Below, piece after piece: positions 1 through 8,231 of a stretch of 15,278 bases of DNA. The stretch spans positions 1 to 15,278 of the forward strand of contig CAADVA010000240.1 of NCBI GenBank assembly GCA_900752345.1, in the 5' to 3' direction. The notes below the pieces were generated by a model. The model ran no database searches and had not been told where the DNA came from. It saw only the letters and a program-made list of their open reading frames with translations. This stretch comes from an uncultured Collinsella sp. (GTDB lineage: Bacteria; Actinomycetota; Coriobacteriia; Coriobacteriales; Coriobacteriaceae). Within the stretch, counting starts at the first letter, position 1; each line of letters opens with the position of its first letter. Both the position numbers and the translations under genes were made by a program.

Positions 1-17
1 CCCCTCTTGCGGTTCTC

Positions 18-911
18 CTATTTTGAAGTCCTCACTGCCGGAGCGTCTGCAGAACCCGCCGTGTTTCCCCAGCAGCTGCCTACCATTGCGGCGCCCGCCC
101 GCTTCCACTCGACGCATGCGCGAGCGAAGGCTTCGGGGTCCTCATGCCACACGGGACCATCCTGTGTCTGAACCGGATTTCCCGCGTTGGGACGCACCGT
201 GACGGGAGTAGTCGCCGATGCAACCATCCTGGGCACCGCCGCGTTCGCGGCCGCAAGCGAACAGCAATTAACACCAACCGAGTTTGCGCCGTGTTTTTCG
301 GCGTACAAAACGGCTGCCTCGATGTTGAGGCCATCGCCCAACAGGTCGCCTTTATCGTCAACGACAAAACTCACCAGAACAGGCATGCCGTCGGCGGCAT
401 CTCGAGCGCCGGCAAGCATGGGCTGCAAATTACGGATAGACGTCACCGTCTCGATCAGCAGACCGTCAACACCAGCATTGAGCAAGGCGTGCGCTTGTTC
501 GCGCGCAATGCCTCGGATTTCACGATACTCGGCAGAGTCCTCGGCAAACCACTCAATACAAATCGGGCCCATCGAGCCCAGCAGCAGCTGTGGGTGCGCC
601 TGGCGAGCATCGTCGACGGCCCCGCGATTGACCTCCGCCACGGACGGCGCAATCTGGTCGTGCTTGAGGGCATAGCTTGATGCCTGAAAGGTGTTGGTAA
701 TGAGCACCTGCGCGCCGGCGGCGACATACAAGCGATGGATACGAGAAACGGTCTGCGGCTCTGCCAGATTCCAAAACGCCGGTGGAATGTCGGCGGCATC
801 GTACTCACTCAACAGAACACTGCCCATGGGGCCCTGCGCCAACAAGGTCTCGCTCGACAAGCGGCGCGTAAGTTCCTCGGCACCAAAGCGGTTGTAATAA
901 CTCGTATCCAT
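18..911 (-). CDS. Homocysteine S-methyltransferase family protein (MmuM-like) with altered zinc motif
   Basis: A 297-residue single-domain protein of the homocysteine S-methyltransferase (pfam02574-type) barrel family, which moves a methyl group from a donor such as S-methylmethionine to homocysteine to give methionine in the cytosol. Visible family motifs are QGPMGS (26-31), ITNTFQAS (71-78), LLIET (151-155), GVNC (213-216) and PNAG (241-244). The family normally has three zinc cysteines: one in GxNC and two in a late GGCC motif. Here the first is present (C216), but the late motif reads GSCWG (278-282), so only C280 remains and the second cysteine is W281; an extra cysteine, C217, follows C216. 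Length matches the family. The ATG lies 10 nt after the regulator's stop, so the two genes are one transcription unit. The family is clear; methyl donor and catalytic competence are not. No terminator is seen in the 17 bases left of it. Confidence 0.8.
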   Translation of the reverse strand: MDTSYYNRFGAEELTRRLSSETLLAQGPMGSVLLSEYDAADIPPAFWNLAEPQTVSRIHRLYVAAGAQVLITNTFQASSYALKHDQIAPSVAEVNRGAVDDARQAHPQLLLGSMGPICIEWFAEDSAEYREIRGIAREQAHALLNAGVDGLLIETVTSIRNLQPMLAGARDAADGMPVLVSFVVDDKGDLLGDGLNIEAAVLYAEKHGANSVGVNCCSLAAANAAVPRMVASATTPVTVRPNAGNPVQTQDGPVWHEDPEAFARACVEWKRAGAAMVGSCWGNTAGSADAPAVRTSK

Positions 912-921
912 ATATATCCCG

Positions 922-1344
922 CTATTCCTCGACGCTGATTCCCTGCTTTTCGAGATAGGCGAGCCAGCGGTTCATCGTGTCCTCGGATAGAGCATGCTCC
1001 ATCATGCAGGCCTCGGAATCGGCTCGCTCAAATTCGACACCGAGCTCCTGAACCAAAAACGTGCGGACCAGACGATGACGATACCAGATAGCCGAGCCGA
1101 CCTCGCGCCCACGGTCAGTCAGGATAACTTTGCCGTAGTGAGACTGTTCGACAAGTTCAGATGCCTTGAGAGCCGAAACCGCCTTGTTGACCGATGCCTT
1201 CGAGACGCCAAGGCGCTGTGCGATATCGACCGACCGCACGCCGCCGGTCTCCCCATCTTCACTTTCGATGCGAACCATGCACTCCAAGTAGTCTTCGTTC
1301 GCCACCGTTAGGTGTAGCTCGCGCGAGCTATTTGTCGTATCCAT
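922..1344 (-). CDS. DtxR/MntR-family metal-dependent transcriptional regulator
   Basis: A 140-residue repressor of the DtxR family, which senses Fe(II) or Mn(II) and binds palindromic operators when metal-loaded. The winged helix-turn-helix covers about residues 36-80 (VDIAQRLGVSKASVNKAVSALK followed by the wing to LTDRGR) and the helical dimerisation/metal domain about 84-135 (WYRHRLVRTFL, EACMMEH). There is no C-terminal SH3-like domain, as in short MntR types. Apparent metal ligands are D18 and E21 (NEDYLE), H90, C113, E116 and H117. D18/E21 resemble MntR D8/E11, while C113 sits where DtxR has C102. Start: the ATG at 1344 is 9 nt from AAGGGA (1354-1359); the ATG two codons upstream is only 3 nt from it and the in-frame GTG at 1365 lacks spacing for a ribosome site, so the shorter form is preferred. 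It may autoregulate through the palindrome at 1398-1417 (inference). Confidence 0.88.
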   Translation of the reverse strand: MDTTNSSRELHLTVANEDYLECMVRIESEDGETGGVRSVDIAQRLGVSKASVNKAVSALKASELVEQSHYGKVILTDRGREVGSAIWYRHRLVRTFLVQELGVEFERADSEACMMEHALSEDTMNRWLAYLEKQGISVEE

Positions 1345-1375
1345 GAACATCCGTCCCTTCTGCACTCAATGGCTG

Positions 1376-1381
1376 ATTCTA
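1376..1381 (-). promoter_or_regulatory. Putative -10 element for the regulator/methyltransferase unit
   Basis: On the minus strand this hexamer reads TAGAAT (5 of 6 to TATAAT) and would start transcription roughly 25 nt before the regulator ATG. No good -35 is visible at 17 bp; that position falls on the end of the palindrome at 1398-1417, consistent with a regulated or activator-dependent promoter. Confidence 0.4.
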
Positions 1382-1397
1382 CCCCATCCAAGCGTCG

Positions 1398-1417
1398 CGG
1401 TATGCCGCGGCATACCG
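1398..1417. promoter_or_regulatory. Perfect 20-bp palindrome, candidate operator between divergent genes
   Basis: The core GGTATGCCGCGGCATACC (1399-1416) equals its own reverse complement, and the flanking C1398/G1417 extend it to 20 bp. It lies in the 120-bp gap between the divergent regulator and pepT starts, just upstream of a minus-strand TAGAAT and a plus-strand TGCTAGAGT. Its length and symmetry fit a dimeric repressor site. The palindrome is certain; the identity of any protein that binds it is inference, with the adjacent DtxR/MntR-type regulator the first candidate. Confidence 0.55.
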
Positions 1418-1426
1418 TGCTAGAGT
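1418..1426 (+). promoter_or_regulatory. Possible extended -10 of pepT
   Basis: TGCTAGAGT resembles an extended -10 (TGN followed by a hexamer with 4 of 6 matches). It directly adjoins the palindrome, which would occupy the -35 and spacer. This is weak evidence on sequence alone; the pepT ATG follows about 38 nt downstream. Confidence 0.25.
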
Positions 1427-1464
1427 TCTTGTTGCACACGACGACCAAGATTGGAGCGATCTTT

Positions 1465-2712
1465 ATGGAAAACACCACCACGAACCCCGACGTCCTCGAG
1501 CGTTTTTTGCGCTATGTCCAGATCAACACGCAGTCCGAGGATGCCAACTGCGACCAGGTGCCGTCGAGCACCGTACAGTTTGACCTTGCCAACGTGCTTG
1601 CCGAAGAACTGCGCGAGCTGGGTGCAACCGATGCCCATGTAACCGAAAACGCCTATGTCTGCGCGCACATTCCCGCTAGCGCCGGCTCCGAGAATAAGCC
1701 CGCCCTGGGCCTGATCGCGCACCTCGATACCACCGAGGTCGCGCCGGGCGCCGGCGTAGCGCCGCACATCGTGCACTACGAGGGCGGCGATCTGGTTTGC
1801 GGCATCGTCGACGGCAAGCCCGTGTCCATGAGCACCGCCAAACTTCCTGCCCTCAACAACCTGGTGGGTGAGGACCTTGTCTGCACCGACGGAACCACGC
1901 TGCTGGGCGCCGACGACAAGGCGGGTGTCGCCGAAATCATGGCGCTTGTCGCACGCATCGCGCAGGATCCCTCCCTGCCCCATCCCGCGCTCGGCATTTG
2001 CTTCTGCCCGGACGAGGAAATCGGTCACGGTGCCGAGCTGTTGGATATCGAGGCCTTCGGCTGCAAGTACGCTTACACGGTCGACGGCGGTCCGGTTGGC
2101 GAGCTTGAGTGGGAGTGCTTCAACGCCGCCGAGGCAACCGTTCGCTTTGAGGGCCAGTCCATTCACCCCGGCGACGCCAAGGGGCGCATGGTCAACGCGG
2201 GCAACCTGTTCTGCGACTTCAACGCCCTGCTCCCCTACGAGCAGCGCCCGGAATACACCGAGGGCTACGAGGGCTTCTATCACCTTGAGGGCGTCTCGGC
2301 AACGGTCGACCATGCCACGGCGCGCTATATCGTCCGTGATCACGATGCCGCCAAGTTCCAGCAGAAACTCGAGCTGATGAATGCCGCCGCCGCACTGCTC
2401 AACCAGCGACTGGGCGAGGAGCGCGTAACGGTCGAGATTAAGCAGCAGTATCGAAATATGGCCGAGATCGTTCGTGACTATCCCGAGCTTATTGATGTTG
2501 CCAAGGAAGCCTACCTTGCCTGCGGCGTTGAGCCCCAAGTACTGCCGATTCGCGGCGGCACCGACGGCGCACAGCTGTCGTTCCGCGGCCTGCCCTGCCC
2601 CAACCTCTCGACAGGCGGCTACTGTTACCACGGCGTCAACGAGTTTGTCCCGGTCAACTCACTCGTCAAGATGACCGACGTCCTGCAGGAGCTCGTCGCC
2701 CGTTTCGCATAA
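1465..2712 (+). CDS. pepT: Peptidase T (tripeptide aminopeptidase, M20B)
   Basis: A 415-residue cytosolic di-zinc aminopeptidase that removes the N-terminal residue from tripeptides in the last steps of peptide use; length is normal for PepT (about 408). Expected metal and catalytic positions are all seen: H86 and D88 in AHLDTT, D150 in GADDKAG, the general base and ligand E184-E185 in PDEEIG, D207 in TVDGG, and H389 in YHG near the C-terminus. The SIHPGDAKGRMVNA stretch (232-245) belongs to the dimerisation lid domain, and PIRGGTDGAQ (361-370) is a PepT signature. Start: ATG 1465 has GGAG at 1453-1456, 8 nt away. The open frame runs back to 1369 but that part crosses the palindrome and lacks a ribosome site. 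It is monocistronic, divergent from the regulator, and ends at an intrinsic terminator. Confidence 0.95.
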   Translation: MENTTTNPDVLERFLRYVQINTQSEDANCDQVPSSTVQFDLANVLAEELRELGATDAHVTENAYVCAHIPASAGSENKPALGLIAHLDTTEVAPGAGVAPHIVHYEGGDLVCGIVDGKPVSMSTAKLPALNNLVGEDLVCTDGTTLLGADDKAGVAEIMALVARIAQDPSLPHPALGICFCPDEEIGHGAELLDIEAFGCKYAYTVDGGPVGELEWECFNAAEATVRFEGQSIHPGDAKGRMVNAGNLFCDFNALLPYEQRPEYTEGYEGFYHLEGVSATVDHATARYIVRDHDAAKFQQKLELMNAAAALLNQRLGEERVTVEIKQQYRNMAEIVRDYPELIDVAKEAYLACGVEPQVLPIRGGTDGAQLSFRGLPCPNLSTGGYCYHGVNEFVPVNSLVKMTDVLQELVARFA

Positions 2713-2738
2713 GACTGGCTGCATAAGCCCAAAAGACG

Positions 2739-2775
2739 AATCGCCCCGTCCTCAACAGAGAACGGGGCGATTTTT
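2739..2775 (+). terminator. Intrinsic terminator of pepT
   Basis: The arms TCGCCCCGT (2741-2749) and ACGGGGCGA (2762-2770) form a perfect 9-bp GC-rich stem, extended by two A-T pairs, with a 12-nt loop and a TTTTT run (2771-2775). It begins 27 nt after the pepT stop. The opposite strand also has T-rich sequence after the stem, so it may act on convergent transcription from the LCP gene too. Confidence 0.88.
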
Positions 2776-2827
2776 GGTGCAAGAAAAGTAGTTAGCACCG
2801 CAGGTTGAGCCAACGTCAGCGAGCGCC

Positions 2828-2855
2828 GTTACGCGGGCTGGTAAGCCCGCGTAAC
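2828..2855 (-). terminator. 12-bp perfect hairpin just after the LCP gene, possible terminator
   Basis: GTTACGCGGGCT (2828-2839) and AGCCCGCGTAAC (2844-2855) pair perfectly around a 4-nt loop, starting one base after the LCP stop codon on the minus strand. An outer 7-bp pair, AGCCAAC (2808-2814) with GTTGGCT (2863-2869), encloses it. No U-tract follows on the minus strand, so it is a weak classical terminator; it may protect the 3' end, with termination at the bidirectional hairpin beyond. Confidence 0.5.
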
Positions 2856-2856
2856 T

Positions 2857-4083
2857 CTAATAGTTGGCTTCGTAGCCGTTGCCGTCACCGGTGGGCTCTT
2901 CGTAGTAATCGGAGCCGTCGCTCGAATCGTCGGAATCGTCCGAGCCACCCGACGAGGTCGCGGTGCCATATGCGTAGTCCTCGGACGTATTGTTGTTGAG
3001 GTCACCGATCGTGGAGCTGGAGCCGTCTGAAAGGCCCATGGTGTTGGGGCCCTTGGGATCCTCACCGGCGTCGACGCGGGCCATCATTTCCTTAAGCTCG
3101 TCTTCGTAGACAAAGACATAGCTCACGCCGTCGATCATAGTGCTGTCGTCGGCGTACGAAGGCAGGTTGGCCGAGTAGATGCCCTCGACATCCATGCCGC
3201 GCATGGCATTGACCGTGGACACGATATCCTGAACGCTCATATCGGTTACGAGCATATCGGACAGCGAATTAACCAGGCCAAAGATCTTCGTGGCATCGAA
3301 GTTATTGAGAATCTGGTTGGCAAGGGCGCCAAGCACCTGACGCTGATGGCGCATGCGCGTGTAATCGCCGTCGGCATAGGTGTAGCGGCAGCGGGCATAG
3401 GTAAGAGCGGTAGCGCCGTCCATATGCTGCTGACCAGCGGTAATCTTAATATCCAGATGCTCGGGATCGTCGACGTCGTCGGTCGCGTTGATGTCGATAC
3501 CGCCAACCGAATCAATAAGCGACTGCATGCCGTCAAAGCTGACCTCGGCATAGTGAGAAATCTGCACGCCGCACAGCTCGTTGACCGCCTGGACCATGGC
3601 CTCGGCGCCGCCAACGGTGTGGCAGGCGTTGATCTTCATGGTCTCGCCCTTGTACACGACCTTGGTGTCGCGCGGAACGGAAATGAGCGTCGCCTGCTTT
3701 TGCGTGGGGTCGATGCGTGCCAGGATAATCGAGTCGGCACGATACGTATCCTCGCCCGGACGACCGTCGGTACCAAGAAGCAACACGTAGAACGGATCTT
3801 TTGCCTCATTGGTATCGACCAGAATCTGGCGCAGGTTGTTGGTAATGACATTGGAGTCGCCAAGCTTGCCCATGATAGTGGCAAACCACAGACCCGCAGC
3901 AGTCGTGGCGCTCAGCAGCACGCCGAGTACGGCGATGAGAGCTACGCGGCGAACCGTGCGGCCGCGACGGCGCTGACGGGCGCGCTCGGAATAGCGTGCG
4001 ACATTGTCGCGGCTGTAGATCTTGGCCTGCGCACCAGTCGAGGGTCTTCGGGTGTTATCCGCTAGGGGTTTCTTGTTAAACAT
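2857..4083 (-). CDS. LytR-CpsA-Psr (LCP) family cell-wall glycopolymer ligase
   Basis: A 408-residue membrane-anchored LCP protein, a family that transfers undecaprenyl-linked glycopolymers (teichoic acids, capsule, glycans) to peptidoglycan outside the membrane. A basic cytoplasmic N-terminus (residues 1-46, with RARQRRRGRTVRR) precedes one membrane segment (about 47-70). The LCP domain spans about 96-262: FYVLLLGTDGR (98-108), YRADSI (114-119), ISVPRDT (134-140), a CHTVGG segment (154-159), SVGGIDI (192-198), TYARCRY (228-234) and the Arg-rich MRHQRQ (244-249). The last 57 residues are low-complexity Ser/Asp/Gly/Tyr. Start ATG 4083 has AGG 6 nt upstream; a TTG two codons earlier is less likely. 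It follows murA by 12 nt, so both are co-transcribed and both act in envelope assembly. The polymer substrate cannot be told from sequence. Confidence 0.9.
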   Translation of the reverse strand: MFNKKPLADNTRRPSTGAQAKIYSRDNVARYSERARQRRRGRTVRRVALIAVLGVLLSATTAAGLWFATIMGKLGDSNVITNNLRQILVDTNEAKDPFYVLLLGTDGRPGEDTYRADSIILARIDPTQKQATLISVPRDTKVVYKGETMKINACHTVGGAEAMVQAVNELCGVQISHYAEVSFDGMQSLIDSVGGIDINATDDVDDPEHLDIKITAGQQHMDGATALTYARCRYTYADGDYTRMRHQRQVLGALANQILNNFDATKIFGLVNSLSDMLVTDMSVQDIVSTVNAMRGMDVEGIYSANLPSYADDSTMIDGVSYVFVYEDELKEMMARVDAGEDPKGPNTMGLSDGSSSTIGDLNNNTSEDYAYGTATSSGGSDDSDDSSDGSDYYEEPTGDGNGYEANY

Positions 4084-4095
4084 AGGCAACCTGCA

Positions 4096-5379
4096 TTAGT
4101 AGATGACGGGATCGGGAACGGTGGCATGTTCGACATGCGCGCCAAGCGCCTGCAGCTTTTCGACAAACTGCTCGTAGCCACGTTTGATGTGATGGATGGC
4201 CGAGACCTCGGTAACGCCATCGGCGATAAGACCGGCAACCACAAGCGCCGCGCCGCCACGCAGGTCGGGTGAGGTGACCTGTGCGCCCGAGAAGCCCTTG
4301 ACGCCGTGAATCATGGCGTGATGGCTCTCGATACGAATATCGGCACCCATACGCACGAGCTCGGAGGCGAACATGAAGCGGTTCTCGAAGATGTTCTCGG
4401 TAATTACGGAGCTTCCGTCGGCAAGGGCCGAAAGCACCATGATCTGCGCCTGCATGTCGGTCGGGAAACCCGGGAACGGAAGCGTCTGGATATCGACCGG
4501 CCTGATGCGCTCGACGCGATTGACGTGGACGCCGTTCTCGATACGCTCGCACTCGATGCCCATAAGTTCCATCTTTTTGAGCACCATTCCCAGGTGGATG
4601 GGGCAGAAGCCCGTAACATCGACGCCGCGCTCATCGGCCATGAGGGCGCCGGCGACGATAAAGGTGCCGGCCTCAATGCGGTCACCCACCACGCAATGGG
4701 TAACGGGATGCAGCTCCTCCACGCCCTCGATGGTCACGACGGGCGTGCCTGCGCCGACGATCTTGGCACCCATCTCATTGAGCATGTTGGCAAGGTCGAC
4801 GATCTCGGGCTCGCGGGCAGCGTTGTCGATAACCGTGGTGCCCTGTGCGCGCACGGCAGCCATGATGAGGTTCTCGGTGGCGCCCACGCTCGCGAATTCG
4901 AGCGTGACGGTGGTGCCGTGCAGACCCTGGGGAGCGCTGGCGTTGATGTAGCCGTGGGCGGTGTCGAACTCGACGCCCAGAGCCTCGAGACCCAAGATAT
5001 GCATATCGATCTTGCGAGCACCCAGGTTGCAGCCGCCCGGCATGGCGATCTTGGCGCGATGGAAACGACCCAGCAGGGGGCCCATCACGGCCGTGGAGGC
5101 GCGCATCTTGGCGACAAGCTCGTAGGGCGCCTCCCAAGAATCGACCTGGGAGGTATCGATCTCGAGCGTGTGCTCGTCGAGAACATCGATCGTAGCGCCC
5201 ATGCCCTTGAGCACCTTGCCCATCACGTGGACATCGGAAATATCGGGCACGTTCTGCAGCGTCGTCTTGCCCGGCGCCAGAAGCGTTGCCGCCATGAGTT
5301 TGAGCGCGGAGTTCTTGGCACCCGAGACGGGCACGGAGCCTCCGATGGCGTGGCCACCCTCAACGCGGATAATATCCAA
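4096..5379 (-). CDS. murA: UDP-N-acetylglucosamine 1-carboxyvinyltransferase
   Basis: A 427-residue cytosolic enzyme that transfers enolpyruvate from PEP to UDP-GlcNAc, the first committed peptidoglycan step. Seen: VSGAKNSALK (18-27) with K22 and N23, the substrate-binding pair; KMRAST (91-96); and PGGCNLGARKID (114-125) with the catalytic, fosfomycin-reactive cysteine at C117. Length is slightly above the usual 417-419. The start is a TTG: the codon two before it is an in-frame TAG (5383-5385), no ATG lies nearby, and GAAAGGG (5386-5392) stands 6 nt upstream. The T-tract of the preceding terminator (5393-5397) touches this ribosome site, and no promoter is visible between terminator and gene. 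The LCP gene follows 12 nt downstream. Many Gram-positive bacteria have two MurA copies; whether this is the only one is not visible. Confidence 0.96.
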   Translation of the reverse strand: MDIIRVEGGHAIGGSVPVSGAKNSALKLMAATLLAPGKTTLQNVPDISDVHVMGKVLKGMGATIDVLDEHTLEIDTSQVDSWEAPYELVAKMRASTAVMGPLLGRFHRAKIAMPGGCNLGARKIDMHILGLEALGVEFDTAHGYINASAPQGLHGTTVTLEFASVGATENLIMAAVRAQGTTVIDNAAREPEIVDLANMLNEMGAKIVGAGTPVVTIEGVEELHPVTHCVVGDRIEAGTFIVAGALMADERGVDVTGFCPIHLGMVLKKMELMGIECERIENGVHVNRVERIRPVDIQTLPFPGFPTDMQAQIMVLSALADGSSVITENIFENRFMFASELVRMGADIRIESHHAMIHGVKGFSGAQVTSPDLRGGAALVVAGLIADGVTEVSAIHHIKRGYEQFVEKLQALGAHVEHATVPDPVIY

Positions 5380-5392
5380 GGTCTACCCTTTC

Positions 5393-5431
5393 AAAAAGCA
5401 TGCCCGGGGTGGCTGGGCCATCCCGGGCATG
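5393..5431 (-). terminator. Intrinsic terminator at the end of the ATP synthase operon, abutting murA
   Basis: CATGCCCGGG (5399-5408) and CCCGGGCATG (5422-5431) pair perfectly over 10 bp with a 13-nt loop, followed on the minus strand by C then TTTTT (5393-5397). It lies 36 nt after the atpC stop and ends next to the murA Shine-Dalgarno sequence. Confidence 0.85.
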
Positions 5432-5467
5432 ATGTGTTCGCAAATGGTCGAACGCTAAATCGTTTGA

Positions 5468-5860
5468 CTATTGGGCAAGCTTGAGCTTACACCATGCGAT
5501 TTCATTATAGAGGTAGGCGCGGCGTGCATCATCCTCCGACAAATTACCCAGCTTCTCTTCAAAACCTTGAATATCAGCTTTAACCTTGTCGGCATCGACG
5601 GTCGCCAAATCGCAAGCGCGCTCGGCGAGAACGGTCACGACATCGTCCGCGACCTGGGCGTAGCCGCCGACCACGGCAAACGTGTGGTCGACAGTGCCCA
5701 TGGCCTTATCGGAAACGCGAACGTAACCGCGGTCGATCGTGCAGATTTCGCTGGAGTGAGCAGGCAGAACGCCAAACTCGCCATCCGTAGACGGAATCGA
5801 CACAAACGCAGCGTCACCCTCATAGGCGAGGCTCACGGGGCACACGATGCGGATACGCAT
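5468..5860 (-). CDS. atpC: F-type ATP synthase epsilon subunit
   Basis: A 130-residue central-stalk subunit that couples the c-ring to gamma and inhibits ATP hydrolysis through its C-terminal helices. The N-terminal beta-sandwich shows SIPSTDGEFGVLPAHSSE (21-38), matching the family's GxxGVLPxHxP-type signature, followed by FAVVGGYAQVADDVVTVLAERA (61-82). The C-terminal helical hairpin is about 90-130. The ATG is 3 nt after the atpD stop, with the ribosome site inside the end of atpD. It is the last gene of the operon before the terminator at 5393-5431. Confidence 0.93.
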   Translation of the reverse strand: MRIRIVCPVSLAYEGDAAFVSIPSTDGEFGVLPAHSSEICTIDRGYVRVSDKAMGTVDHTFAVVGGYAQVADDVVTVLAERACDLATVDADKVKADIQGFEEKLGNLSEDDARRAYLYNEIAWCKLKLAQ

Positions 5861-5863
5861 AAC

Positions 5864-7317
<1,454 letters not shown>

Positions 7318-7318
<1 letters not shown>

Positions 7319-8226
7319 TACTGTTCCTCCAATGCTGAGGCTCCGCCGACGATCTCGTTAATCTCGGTCGTGATCGAAGCCTGGCGCACGCGACTATACG
7401 TGCGGGTAAGGGTCGAGATGATCGCGGTGGCGTTTTCCGTCGCGGAGTGCATGGCCTTGCGGCGTGCACCCTGCTCAGCAGCCGCCGAATCGATCAGGGC
7501 CTGGTAGATGACCGTCAGGATATAAGACGGCACAAGCTTGCCGAGAACATGCTCGGGAGAGGGCACGAACTCGAACGTGGACGAGATGCGCTTAGGGGCG
7601 TCGGTCTCGTTCTTACGCGGACCGTGGGCCATAGCGATCATCTCGGGGTCGAGCGGCAACAGATGCTCGACGCGAAGCTCCTGATCCACGCGGTTCTTAG
7701 CGTGGTGGTAGACAAGCTCGACACGGTCAAGCTCACCGACACGATACGCATCGCAGATATGAGAGGAGATCATGCGGGCCTGATTGAAATCGGGCTCGGA
7801 GGAATTGCCCTCAAAGTGCATGACGACGTTTGCACGGTCGCGGAAATACGTGGCCGGCTTGCGCCCACACGCGATGATCTCGCACTCGATGCCGTCGTTC
7901 GCCCAAGAAGCGGCGAGCTTTTCGGCCGTGCGCTCCACCGTCGTATTGAAACCGCCGGCAAGGCCGCGGTCCGAGGCAATAACGACAATCAGGCCATGCT
8001 TGACGCTCTCATGCTTCTGCAGCATGGGATCGGTGCCCGAGCAGGAGGCGTCGCCGGCGACCGTCAACATGACGTCGGTCAGCGCCTCCTTATAAGGCTC
8101 GGCCTGCTTGGAGCGATCGAGGGCACGACGGATCTTGGCCGTAGAGACCATCTCCATCGTGCGCGTGATCTGCTTGGTCGTGGTAACCGAGGAGATTCGC
8201 TTCTTAATGTCGCGAAGGTTGGCCAT
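7318..8226 (-). CDS. atpG: F-type ATP synthase gamma subunit
   Basis: The rotating central-stalk subunit, 302 residues. The N-terminal helix shows the family's DIKKRISSV, TKQITRTMEMVSTAKIRRA pattern (6-34), the middle has the Rossmann-like SDRGLAGGFN segment (85-94), and the C-terminal helix carries ARRKAMHSATENA and the closing TTEINEIVGGASAL that inserts into the alpha3beta3 cavity. Start ATG 8226 is 5 nt after the atpA stop, with GAGGAGAA overlapping the end of atpA as ribosome site. The stop overlaps the atpD start by one base. Confidence 0.96.
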
Positions 8227-8231
8227 AGGGC

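Noticed and set aside
1369..1464. N-terminal extension of pepT by 32 codons
   Set aside because: The extra part crosses the palindrome and putative promoter and matches no PepT N-terminus; ATG 1465 has a well-spaced GGAG.
4306..5484. 392-codon plus-strand open frame opposite murA
   Set aside because: Antisense shadow of murA that also runs through the terminator hairpin; His/Asp/Gly-rich with no recognisable fold.
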